Assembly (NCBI GenBank): GCA_023145275.1
Contig: JAGLEB010000082.1
Coordinates: forward strand, 1-8,596
Direction: 5' to 3'
From: Flavobacteriales bacterium
Lineage (GTDB): Bacteria > Bacteroidota > Bacteroidia > Flavobacteriales > JADGDT01
Length of the DNA stretch: 8,596 bases
In this document: piece after piece, positions 1 through 5,829 of the stretch
How positions within the stretch are numbered: position 1 is the stretch's first letter
Layout of the letters: each line of letters begins with the position of its first letter
Translations under genes and position numbers: made by a program
Notes under the pieces: model-generated
What the model saw: only the letters and a program-made list of their open reading frames with translations
Told to the model about the DNA's origin: nothing
The model's database searches: none

Positions 1-6
1 TAATAG

Positions 7-24
7 AAATCCATTTGCGGATTT
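7..24 (-). terminator. Small hairpin overlapping the Hpt stop codon; weak terminator candidate
   Basis: AAATCC (7-12) and GGATTT (19-24) are perfect 6-bp inverted arms around a 6-base loop. The hairpin overlaps the stop codon of the Hpt gene (23-25). On the minus strand it is followed by CTATTA, which is only moderately U-rich, and then the window ends. It could be the transcript end of the regulator-Hpt pair, but the stem is AT-rich and the tail weak. Confidence 0.3.
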
Positions 25-373
25 ATGGTTCAATATGAAAATCACTTTTCAATTCGTTAATTACATTTTTTATAACAATAACTAATTGAGAAACTAGTCC
101 ATCTAATTTATCAATATCTGTTTGATTATTACAAATATTTTCTACATCTCTCACCACCTGCTTTAACGCTGAAATCCCCATAATATCGATAGATGGTTTT
201 ATCTTATGCGCTTTTGCGGCTAATTTATTGTAATCTGAATTTTCAAAAGCTTTTTCAATTTCTATTACCTGCATAGGAACATGCTCGACAAAGGTCAATA
301 CTATATCTTTAATAAAAGCTGCATCCCCTTCAGCAAGCTTCTCTAGCTCAGTTAATTCGTAAAACCTATCCAT
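23..373 (-). CDS. Hpt (histidine phosphotransfer) domain protein
   Basis: This is a 116-residue protein that is essentially one Hpt domain, a helical-bundle phosphorelay module that carries phosphate on a histidine between receiver domains. The signature is visible at residues 53-65: AAKAHKIKPSIDI resembles the family pattern A-H-x-x-K-G/P-S, and His56 would be the phosphorylated residue. Lys59 and Ser61 also fit. No kinase, receiver, signal peptide or membrane segment is present, so it is a cytoplasmic stand-alone phosphotransfer protein. It lies 105 bp downstream of the NtrC-like regulator gene on the same strand, with a long inverted repeat between them, and is probably co-transcribed with it. 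That regulator has lost its own phosphoacceptor Asp (see its entry), so the usual reading of this Hpt as phosphate donor to its neighbour does not hold. Its kinase and receiver partners are not in this window. The family call is secure; the partner is unknown. Confidence 0.88.
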   Translation of the reverse strand: MDRFYELTELEKLAEGDAAFIKDIVLTFVEHVPMQVIEIEKAFENSDYNKLAAKAHKIKPSIDIMGISALKQVVRDVENICNNQTDIDKLDGLVSQLVIVIKNVINELKSDFHIEP

Positions 374-389
374 AATATAAACGATTAGC

Positions 390-442
390 GGCTATAAGAA
401 AATCCAAATCTTTTCGTTGAACTTGAAGTTTTCTTATACGCC
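390..442. repeat. Long inverted repeat between the regulator and Hpt genes
   Basis: TATAAGAAAA (393-402) and TTTTCTTATA (429-438) are perfect 10-bp inverted arms. The stem extends by GGC (390-392) against GCC (440-442) if C439 is bulged, giving 13 pairs around a 26-base loop. It sits in the 105-bp gap between the regulator stop and the Hpt start, about 17 bp before the Hpt ATG. No U-run follows on either strand, so it is not a classical terminator. It could be an intercistronic RNA stem (processing, stability or translational control of the Hpt gene) or a protein-binding site. The symmetry is seen directly; the role is inferred. Confidence 0.6.
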
Positions 443-478
443 TAAATAAAACATAAGTAAAAATCTAAGAAATACTAA

Positions 479-1816
479 TTAGACATCTCCATGTTGAAGC
501 ATTCGGTAGATTGTAGATTTTCCAATATCTAATTTACCAGCTACTTTTAAAATATTATTATCATATTTATCTAAGTAGAACTTAATAATACCGTACGTAT
601 AATCCTTAAGTGTTTTCTCTTCGGAAAGAAAATCAGACAAATTATTAGCCGATTTAAGACTTAAATCATCCGCATCAATTAGATTACCTACCGACATTAC
701 CGCAGCAAGTTCTATAATAGCTTTTAACTCTTGAACATTACCTAAAAACGAATTGCTCAACAACTTTTCAACTGCGTCAGGCGACAGTGCCTTAACTTCC
801 ATATTGTTATCCTTTACAAAGGTTTGGATAAACTTATTTGCTAATATTATTGTATCATTCTCCCTATCTCTCAATGGTGGAACATCAATAGGTATTCCCA
901 TTGTCCTATAATAATGTTGCTCCTTAATCTTGCCCCTAGCCACTAACTCAGTCAAAGGTCCATCGTAAGAAACAATTACCTTAATATCTAAAGGTGATGG
1001 TTCTACTCCACCAACACGAACAATCTCATTATGTTGAAGAATTCTTTGAATATAATACTGCAATTGCTGATTTACATACTCAAAGCCTTCAATATAAACT
1101 GTTCCTTGATTAGCTCTTTCCAGAAGGCCTACTTTCACAAATCCATCAGCACTTAAACTTTTATCAACACCCAAAAGCTCCGTATCTATATTCCCAGGGC
1201 TAATCGCTCTTAAATCAATCGAAATAAAAGGATGCTCCTTTCTCGATGAGTTATAGTGAATCGTTTTTGCAATCAATCCTTTTCCAGTTCCAACTTCGCC
1301 ATGAAGAGAAACATTAATATTAGCATTTGCAGCCTTCACAATAGTTCTATGAACTTTTTTCATAGATCCACTTTGACCAATCAGATTCTCAAACAAATAT
1401 TTTTCAATTAGTTCTTTCTGCAATCTGTCAACCTCAATTTTATGGAAAATTTCATCTTTAATATTACTAATCATATTATCTAATCTCCCAATTGTCTCAC
1501 TGTCTTTTACAACATAATCGTAAATCCCTTCTTTCAAAAGAGACACAGCAATTTTTATATCTTCTTGCCCAGATATTACAACAACAGGAGTATTAATATT
1601 TCTTTTTAATACACTATCCAATAACTCCTCAGCAGAAATATCAGGAAGTCTATAAGCTATAGTTATTATCGATGGTTTTTTATATAAGTTTTTCAACAAC
1701 TCCCCACCTGTAGAAAAAACTTCAACAAGGTGAGTTTTATCTTCCTTAAATTTGTTTTCAAGAAGTTTTGCATAAGCTTTGTCGTCCTCAACAATAAAAA
1801 TTTTTATTTGTTCCAT
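479..1816 (-). CDS. NtrC-like regulator with degenerate receiver and AAA+ domains
   Basis: This protein has 445 residues in the layout of sigma-54 activators: receiver (about 1-120), linker, AAA+ (about 145-375) and a C-terminal Fis-type helix-turn-helix (about 405-441, including KVAGKLDIGKSTIYRML). The receiver keeps Asp11, Asp12, Ser82 and Lys104, but the phosphoacceptor position, equivalent to NtrC Asp54, is Ala54 (GCT). In the AAA+ domain, Walker A is kept (GEVGTGKG, 173-180), while Walker B ends Glu243-Gly244 instead of Asp-Glu. The sigma-54-contacting GAFTGA loop reads SLSADG (220-225). Sensor I Asn is Asp, the first Arg finger is Lys298 (Arg304 remains), and the GNVREL Arg is Gln362. 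I infer no normal phosphorylation, little or no ATP hydrolysis and no sigma-54 remodelling, but probable DNA binding. I chose the ATG at 1816 because MEQIKIFIVEDD aligns with receiver starts and gives exact NtrC numbering. An in-frame ATG at 1873 would add 19 unaligned residues. Confidence 0.9.
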   Translation of the reverse strand: MEQIKIFIVEDDKAYAKLLENKFKEDKTHLVEVFSTGGELLKNLYKKPSIITIAYRLPDISAEELLDSVLKRNINTPVVVISGQEDIKIAVSLLKEGIYDYVVKDSETIGRLDNMISNIKDEIFHKIEVDRLQKELIEKYLFENLIGQSGSMKKVHRTIVKAANANINVSLHGEVGTGKGLIAKTIHYNSSRKEHPFISIDLRAISPGNIDTELLGVDKSLSADGFVKVGLLERANQGTVYIEGFEYVNQQLQYYIQRILQHNEIVRVGGVEPSPLDIKVIVSYDGPLTELVARGKIKEQHYYRTMGIPIDVPPLRDRENDTIILANKFIQTFVKDNNMEVKALSPDAVEKLLSNSFLGNVQELKAIIELAAVMSVGNLIDADDLSLKSANNLSDFLSEEKTLKDYTYGIIKFYLDKYDNNILKVAGKLDIGKSTIYRMLQHGDV

Positions 1817-2171
1817 AGTAAATATCTTAATAAATAAAGTTAGATGCTCAAATAAGAGTTCTATTCCTTTCATCTTTTAAAAGAACAGACACTCTAAGCA
1901 AAAGAAGTTTAATAATCATTATATATTTATTAAAAAGATATACTATAACTATTAAAGAACTTTAATACCAATCACATTTCAAGAAGTCCAATAATCTATT
2001 TTGTAAACTATAATTGCCATTACATGCAATATACGTACAAGGTCTCCTTTTTCGTAAACTCATTCAAAATTGAGTTACAATTAATGCAGTTAGATTCTTA
2101 AAGATAATATAAATTATGAGAATTATGCTCAGATTTCTAAATAGAAAAACGACAATTTTATATTGAAGAAA
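1817..2171. other. 355-bp gap upstream of the regulator gene
   Basis: The stretch is very AT-rich and I see no convincing gene in it. It contains the 18-bp palindrome at 1950-1967 and a possible -7 element at 1933-1940. It also contains an imperfect stem at 2055-2078: GTAAACTCA against TGAGTTAC with one bulged A, loop 2063-2070. That stem has no U-run on either strand, so it is a poor terminator for the FAH gene that ends at 2172. No sigma-54 promoter (GG and GC at the -24/-12 spacing) was found. Confidence 0.5.
1933..1967 (-). promoter_or_regulatory. 18-bp palindrome with adjacent -7-like element before the regulator gene
   Basis: TATTAAAGAACTTTAATA (1950-1967) has perfect 8-bp arms around a 2-base centre. 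Nine bases downstream on the minus strand is TATCTTTT (1933-1940), which matches seven of eight positions of the Bacteroidetes -7 consensus TAnnTTTG. No TTG lies at the usual -33 spacing; the palindrome occupies that place. This suggests a promoter whose -33 function is supplied or blocked by a DNA-binding protein, possibly the downstream Fis-type regulator itself. The arms are AT-rich, so chance is possible. The predicted leader to the chosen start is about 110 bases. Confidence 0.4.
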
Positions 2172-2783
2172 TTACTTTATTCTTACTTTAAATGCTTCTT
2201 CACCCTGCACAACGCCTCTAAGTTCATCATTTTCGACCACTTTAGAGACACCCGAAGGGGTTCCTGTAAAGATTAAATCACCTATTTTTAGTGTGAAAAA
2301 TTCTGAAACATGAGAAATCAATTCGTCGATTGAATTAATCATCAAGGAAGAATTTCCTTTCTGAACTACTTCTCCATTCTTTTCGAGGCTGAATTCAATG
2401 TTTGAAATATCATTAAATTTACTTTTATGAAAGAATTTACCGACTACTGCCGACCCATCAAAAGCTTTTGCTTTCTCCCAAGGCAGACCTTTTTCTTTCA
2501 ATTTCTGTTGTAAATCCCTTGCAGTAAAATCAATACCCAATCCTATTTCGTCATAATATTTATGAGCAAACTTTTTATCTATATACTTCCCTACTCTATT
2601 TATTTTCACAATAAGCTCTACCTCATATTGCAAATTATCAGAATATTCTGGGATAAAAAACGGCATTTTTTTAGGCAAAATAGCAGTGTCGGGTTTTAAA
2701 AACACTACTGGATCTTTTGGTATTTCATTACCAAGTTCATCGATATGATCGACATAATTTCTACCAATACAGATTATTTTCAT
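2172..2783 (-). CDS. Fumarylacetoacetate hydrolase (FAH) family protein, acylpyruvase-like
   Basis: This 203-residue protein has the size of the short, single-domain FAH family (FAHD1/YcgM type). These are Mg/Mn-dependent cytoplasmic enzymes that cleave acylpyruvates or decarboxylate oxaloacetate. The start has the family motif GRNYVDH (7-13) followed by a lysine-containing FLKPDTAIL segment. Metal ligands fit Glu54, Glu56 (YEVELIV) and Asp85 (GIDFTARD) with the 2 and 29 residue spacing usual for this family. His13 and Glu16 fit the catalytic dyad described for FAHD1. The TGTPSGV motif (173-179) closes the active site. It is the last gene of a likely three-gene operon, nine bases after the membrane-protein stop. 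The neighbours do not reveal a pathway. Members of this family are often misnamed as ureidoglycolate lyase or isomerases, so the exact substrate stays open; oxaloacetate decarboxylase/acylpyruvase is the best guess. Confidence 0.88.
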   Translation of the reverse strand: MKIICIGRNYVDHIDELGNEIPKDPVVFLKPDTAILPKKMPFFIPEYSDNLQYEVELIVKINRVGKYIDKKFAHKYYDEIGLGIDFTARDLQQKLKEKGLPWEKAKAFDGSAVVGKFFHKSKFNDISNIEFSLEKNGEVVQKGNSSLMINSIDELISHVSEFFTLKIGDLIFTGTPSGVSKVVENDELRGVVQGEEAFKVRIK

Positions 2784-2792
2784 ATTTCAACA

Positions 2793-3116
2793 CTACATCA
2801 AATTCCACATATTAAACGCCATTATATAGGCTGACACAAGTAAAAGAACAACTCCGGGTATTGCATAATAGTCCATCCCTTTCACAAGCCTTAAAGAAAA
2901 CATAAATGAAAGAGCTGAGAAAAACATACTTGAAAAGGCTATAAAGGAAGTGTATTGAAACAACATTGGGAAATAGCCCACAAAAGTAGAGATAGCATCA
3001 GTATTATTCTCTGAAGAAAATAATGCATTTAGCCAGAACAGGTGAATTATTATCGGAAATATTAATAATAAAACTGCCCAGAAAAAATAGAATTTCTTAC
3101 CAACTAAACTAAGCAT
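2793..3116 (-). CDS. Small three-helix membrane protein of unknown function
   Basis: I do not recognise this 107-residue protein. It is strongly hydrophobic, with three likely membrane helices at about residues 10-34, 45-75 (long, Phe-rich) and 84-104. Short polar segments lie between them: SSENNTD near 34-40 and RLVKGMD near 76-82. There is no cleavable signal peptide or lipobox and no catalytic motif. The basic LVGKK at the N-terminus and RLVKG before the third helix would favour a cytoplasmic N-terminus by the positive-inside rule, though three helices then put the C-terminus outside. Its ATG shares one base with the stop codon of the exonuclease gene (TAATG), which points to translational coupling, and the FAH gene follows nine bases later. 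That tight packing and the length without stops make it a real gene rather than a chance frame. Confidence 0.8.
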   Translation of the reverse strand: MLSLVGKKFYFFWAVLLLIFPIIIHLFWLNALFSSENNTDAISTFVGYFPMLFQYTSFIAFSSMFFSALSFMFSLRLVKGMDYYAIPGVVLLLVSAYIMAFNMWNLM

Positions 3117-3958
3117 TATATCTTTTTATTAAATTTACTCATCAAATCAGAAAGTTTCTCCTGCTCGCTCCTCTTATTGGCTGCTTCTTTATCTGCCTTA
3201 TATTTTTCGAACAACTTCTCTAATGTTTTCTTCGTATATAATGGAAACTGCGCTCCCATCATCCAACCGTAATAACCTGGTTCTTTATCGAAAACATCAA
3301 CTAACAATTTACCTCTGTGCTTGCCAAAATTAATTACTTCCTCATTTTTATCATTGTAAACAATATGACCAACAAAATCGACATTTTTACCGCGAGAAGA
3401 AAACTCACTTAAAAAGCCCATATCATTTTTTAAATCTTCGGGATATCTATCTAACTGTGCTAATAGAATTTCGTAAGTAGCTTCTGTATCAGCAGCTGCT
3501 GAATGAGCATTTGTCAGATCTTTTTCGCAATAAAACTTGTATGCTGCCACAAGTGTACGTTGCTCCATTTTATGAAAAATATTCTGTATGTCGATCAGAA
3601 CATTATTATCGAGATCTAAATCTATTCCAGCTCTCAAAAATTCCTCGGCAAGAAGTGGTACATCAAATTTGTTTGAGTTAAAACCTGCAAGATCACAGTC
3701 TTTAACCATTTCGTAAACAAGTGGAGCTAGCTCATTAAACGTTGGTTCATTCTCAACTTTTTCATTAGTAATGTGATGTATTGCAATTGTTTCTTCGGGA
3801 ATCTTCATCTCTGGATTCACCAGCCATGTTTTACTCTCCTTAGTCCCATTTGGGAATATTTTCAATATAGAAATCTCAACAATTCTATCTTCTGCAACTT
3901 TTAATCCGGTTGTTTCTAAATCAAAAAAACAAACAGGTTTTGTTAATTTCAAATCCAT
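3116..3958 (-). CDS. DnaQ-family 3'-5' exonuclease (DEDDh)
   Basis: This 280-residue protein has an N-terminal DEDDh exonuclease domain (about 8-170) of the DNA polymerase III epsilon/ExoX/RNase T superfamily, which removes 3' nucleotides using two metal ions. All catalytic motifs are visible: Asp13 and Glu15 in FFDLETTGL, Asp99 in FNSNKFDVPLL, and His152 with Asp157 in AHSAAADTEA. A second conserved block at about 208-250 (NFGKHRGK, PGYYGWMM, FPLYTKKTL) matches the small C-terminal domain found in ExoX-like nucleases of this phylum. The tail after about 250 is Lys/Glu-rich and probably helical. It is not a polymerase-associated epsilon by context, since no polymerase gene is near; a repair or DNA/RNA trimming role is likely. 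It is the first gene of a three-gene operon; its stop codon overlaps the next start. The substrate (DNA or RNA) cannot be read from sequence. Confidence 0.92.
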   Translation of the reverse strand: MDLKLTKPVCFFDLETTGLKVAEDRIVEISILKIFPNGTKESKTWLVNPEMKIPEETIAIHHITNEKVENEPTFNELAPLVYEMVKDCDLAGFNSNKFDVPLLAEEFLRAGIDLDLDNNVLIDIQNIFHKMEQRTLVAAYKFYCEKDLTNAHSAAADTEATYEILLAQLDRYPEDLKNDMGFLSEFSSRGKNVDFVGHIVYNDKNEEVINFGKHRGKLLVDVFDKEPGYYGWMMGAQFPLYTKKTLEKLFEKYKADKEAANKRSEQEKLSDLMSKFNKKI

Positions 3959-4093
3959 TCTCTACTAATAAAACGTTAATTGATGTCTTAGGCAAGCATC
4001 TAAAAGTGATACGCGAAAATATTAAAAAAAATGTCATACTTAACAAAAAAACAACAAAATATCACACCACTTTAGCATATAAAAGACACTCAT

Positions 4094-4122
4094 TTGTGGG
4101 TACAGCCAACATCATATCTTTT
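4094..4122 (+). promoter_or_regulatory. Plus-strand promoter candidate for the small RNA
   Basis: TTG (4094-4096, within TTTG) and TATCTTTT (4115-4122) are separated by 18 bases. The second element matches seven of eight positions of the Bacteroidetes -7 consensus TAnnTTTG. Transcription would start near 4127 and run into the GC-rich segment and terminator, giving an RNA of roughly 145 bases. The elements are seen directly; promoter activity is inferred. Confidence 0.45.
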
Positions 4123-4126
4123 CAAA

Positions 4127-4273
4127 CATATCGTTTTAACTAAATATTGAAAAATATGAAAGATGTTTAATATATGAAGCAGCCTACTGGCAGGGATAGC
4201 AGCGGCAGCTTTTGTGATAGAAAATATATTTTTAGCAACAAAAAAAGAGCGACCAACGGAAGCTCCTTTTTTT
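4127..4273 (+). ncRNA. Candidate structured small RNA on the plus strand
   Basis: A plus-strand promoter candidate and an intrinsic terminator bracket this stretch. Its core (4176-4209, containing GGGATAGCAGCGGCAGC) has about 22 G/C in 34 bases, in an intergenic region that is otherwise extremely AT-rich. This is a hallmark of a constrained RNA. Short stems can be drawn: GCC-TACT-GGC at 4182-4191, and CTTTT (4209-4213) against AAAAG (4243-4247) leading into the terminator stem. No start codon opens the frame with the most protein-like translation (LLAGIAAAAF...), because a TGA directly precedes it. From memory, similar GGGAT-AGCGGC intergenic elements recur in Bacteroidetes genomes, and Flavo-1 or Bacteroidales-1 are models to test, but I cannot confirm membership. 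The 5' end is a guess. It might instead be a mobile or repeat-type element. It is convergent with the E2 gene and divergent from the exonuclease operon. Confidence 0.5.
4240..4273. terminator. Bidirectional intrinsic terminator
   Basis: The layout is A7 (4240-4246), GAGC (4247-4250), an 11-base loop, GCTC (4262-4265), one C, and T7 (4267-4273). Read on the minus strand it ends the E2 transcript, whose stop lies 64 bases upstream; read on the plus strand it ends the small RNA. In both directions a four-pair G/C-containing stem, extended by A-U pairs, precedes a run of seven U. Confidence 0.8.
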
Positions 4274-4336
4274 GTTTTTATTCTGAAAACATTTTATATC
4301 CCAAAACTATAGCGAATAGCCCGTTAAGCCAGCCTA

Positions 4337-5644
4337 CTAAAATTCTCTATCACTATCAAAAGCTTCTAAATACTCTGCTACTCTTTTCACGAACATACCT
4401 CCTAGGGCACCATCAACTACACGGTGATCATAGGCATGAGAAAGTATCATTTTATGTCGTATAGCAATTACATCTCCCTCGGGAGTTTCAATAACTGCTG
4501 GCATTTTACGAATCGCTCCAAGTGCCATAATTGCGACTTGAGGTTGATTGATTATCGGAGTACCGCTAATATTTCCGAAGGTACCAACATTGGTAACTGT
4601 ATACGTCCCTCCACTAATATCATCGGGAGAAAGCTTATTAGTTCTAGCTTTTCCAGCTAAACCATTTACTTCTTTGGTAAGTCCAATAAGATTTTTTGAA
4701 TCTGCATTTTTAATTACTGGAACAATTAAATTACCACTAGGCAAGGCTGTAGCCATACCAATATTAATATCTTTTCGTCTGATAATTTTATCACCATCAA
4801 CCGAAATATTTATCATCGGAAAATCTTTAATCGCCTTTACTATAGCTTCTATAAAAATAGGAGTATAAGTGATTTTTGTACCTTCTCTAGCTAAGAATTG
4901 ATCTTTAACCTTATTTCTCCAATTAACAATTCGAGTTACATCGGCTTCTACAAATGAAGTAACATGTGGAGAAACTTGCTTAGACATCACCATATGGTCT
5001 GCAATTAGCTTACGCATACGATCCATCACTATTATTTCGTCATCGCCTGTCCATGAAACAGTTGGAGACTTACTCACTGGTGCAACAACTGCAATAGTTT
5101 TCGCTGCTTGAGGAGCAGGAGCAGTCTTGGCCACCTGTTTTGATCTATTCTCTAGATAACTAAGCATATCTGCTTTTGTAACTCTACCTTCACTCCCCGT
5201 ACCGCTAATAGAGTCGAGTTCCGAAATAGAAACACCCTCTTTTTTAGCCATACTCTTAACTAAAGGAGAATAAAACCTATCGCTAGTTTCAGAATTCACA
5301 TCAGCTGACACTGTCTCTTTTGCCTTATCCATCAACGAATCAGTTGCCGAAACAGCCTCAGAGAACTCGCTTTCTAAGGACAAATCATCAGAATCTACAC
5401 TTCCTTTAGTTTCTATAATAGCAATAGCTTGACCAACTTTAACTACTTCGTCTACATCGAAAAGTTTTTTTATCAAAATACCATCAAATTCGGAAGGAAT
5501 TTCAGAATCAACTTTATCTGTTGCAATTTCAACAATTGCTTCCTCTGCTTCGATCTTATCTCCAACTTCCTTGAGCCAATTGATTACTGTTGCCTCTGCA
5601 ACACTCTCTCCCATTTTGGGCATTAATAATTCAATTTGTGCCAT
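4337..5644 (-). CDS. Dihydrolipoamide acyltransferase (E2) of a 2-oxo acid dehydrogenase complex
   Basis: This 435-residue protein has the standard E2 order. A lipoyl domain (2-78) carries the lipoyl lysine Lys44 in EIATDKVDSEIP. A linker of about 45 residues follows. The E1/E3-binding domain (about 124-163) contains SPLVKSMAKKEGV and GTGSEGRVTKADML. A second, Ala/Pro-rich linker (about 165-200) leads to the catalytic acyltransferase domain (about 205-430). The active-site motif is intact: His407 and Asp411 in HRVVDG. The enzyme forms the complex core and moves the acyl group from E1-bound thiamin to CoA through the swinging lipoyl arm. Sequence alone does not settle whether the substrate is branched-chain 2-oxo acids, 2-oxoglutarate or pyruvate; the single lipoyl domain and MGESVAEATV start favour the branched-chain or 2-oxoglutarate type. 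No E1 or E3 gene is adjacent, so the complex is encoded in scattered loci. A terminator follows and a palindrome precedes it. Confidence 0.93.
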   Translation of the reverse strand: MAQIELLMPKMGESVAEATVINWLKEVGDKIEAEEAIVEIATDKVDSEIPSEFDGILIKKLFDVDEVVKVGQAIAIIETKGSVDSDDLSLESEFSEAVSATDSLMDKAKETVSADVNSETSDRFYSPLVKSMAKKEGVSISELDSISGTGSEGRVTKADMLSYLENRSKQVAKTAPAPQAAKTIAVVAPVSKSPTVSWTGDDEIIVMDRMRKLIADHMVMSKQVSPHVTSFVEADVTRIVNWRNKVKDQFLAREGTKITYTPIFIEAIVKAIKDFPMINISVDGDKIIRRKDINIGMATALPSGNLIVPVIKNADSKNLIGLTKEVNGLAGKARTNKLSPDDISGGTYTVTNVGTFGNISGTPIINQPQVAIMALGAIRKMPAVIETPEGDVIAIRHKMILSHAYDHRVVDGALGGMFVKRVAEYLEAFDSDREF

Positions 5645-5690
5645 TTTATATCTTTACTATGATTCTTTTAATATTAACTAAATAATTTAA

Positions 5691-5742
5691 CAAAAAGAAT
5701 AATCAACTTAATTTACAATTTGTTACAAATTGCAAATATTTG
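5691..5742 (-). promoter_or_regulatory. Palindromic operator candidate overlapping a weak promoter of the E2 gene
   Basis: CAATTTGTTACAAATTG (5716-5732) is a perfect 17-bp palindrome (8-bp arms, one central base). It is directly abutted by a second perfect palindrome, CAAATATTTG (5733-5742). On the minus strand the outer half-site supplies a TTG (5716-5718) placed 17 bases before TCTTTTTG (5691-5698), a seven-of-eight match to the Bacteroidetes -7 box. A protein bound here would cover the -33 region, so repression of the E2 gene is the simplest inference. There is no G/C-rich stem or U-run, so it is not the glgB terminator. Confidence 0.45.
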
Positions 5743-5829
5743 AAATGAATTACCCTAATCTAAATAATTTCACCGTACAACACCTTCAATAATGCTAGTA
5801 TTAGTTACTGAGAAATCCATACACTAAAA

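Larger units (their letters stand above)
3959..4336. other. 378-bp gap between the exonuclease and E2 genes
   Basis: On the minus strand this gap is the upstream region of the exonuclease operon. The best promoter match there is poor: TATTTTCG at 4014-4021 with TTG at 4044-4046, spacing 22. On the plus strand it holds a promoter-like pair at 4094-4122, a GC-rich RNA-like segment from about 4176, and a terminator at 4240-4273. The last 63 bp before the E2 stop show nothing except a partial repeat of the RNA segment at 4326-4338. Open frames crossing the gap on the plus strand have no family resemblance. Confidence 0.6.

Noticed and set aside
1817..1873. Longer start for the NtrC-like regulator at 1873
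   Set aside because: The extra 19 residues do not align to receiver domains, and the start at 1816 gives exact NtrC numbering. It remains possible because neither start has a Shine-Dalgarno sequence.
2055..2078. Stem-loop as terminator of the FAH gene
   Set aside because: The stem is A/T-rich with a bulge and has no U-run on either strand.
3910..4143. Plus-strand open frame starting antisense to the exonuclease 5' end
   Set aside because: Low-complexity Lys/Asn/Thr-rich translation typical of AT-rich intergenic DNA, with no family resemblance and no promoter close to its start.
4174..4464. Plus-strand open frame of 96 codons across the small RNA and into the E2 gene
   Set aside because: It runs through the terminator and antisense to the E2 3' end, has no recognisable domain, and its composition follows the RNA and the E2 gene rather than a protein.
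4337..5644. Truncated 2-oxo acid dehydrogenase operon
   Set aside because: The E2 gene is full length and bordered by its own terminator and promoter region; lone E2 genes are not unusual, so there is no sign of operon loss.
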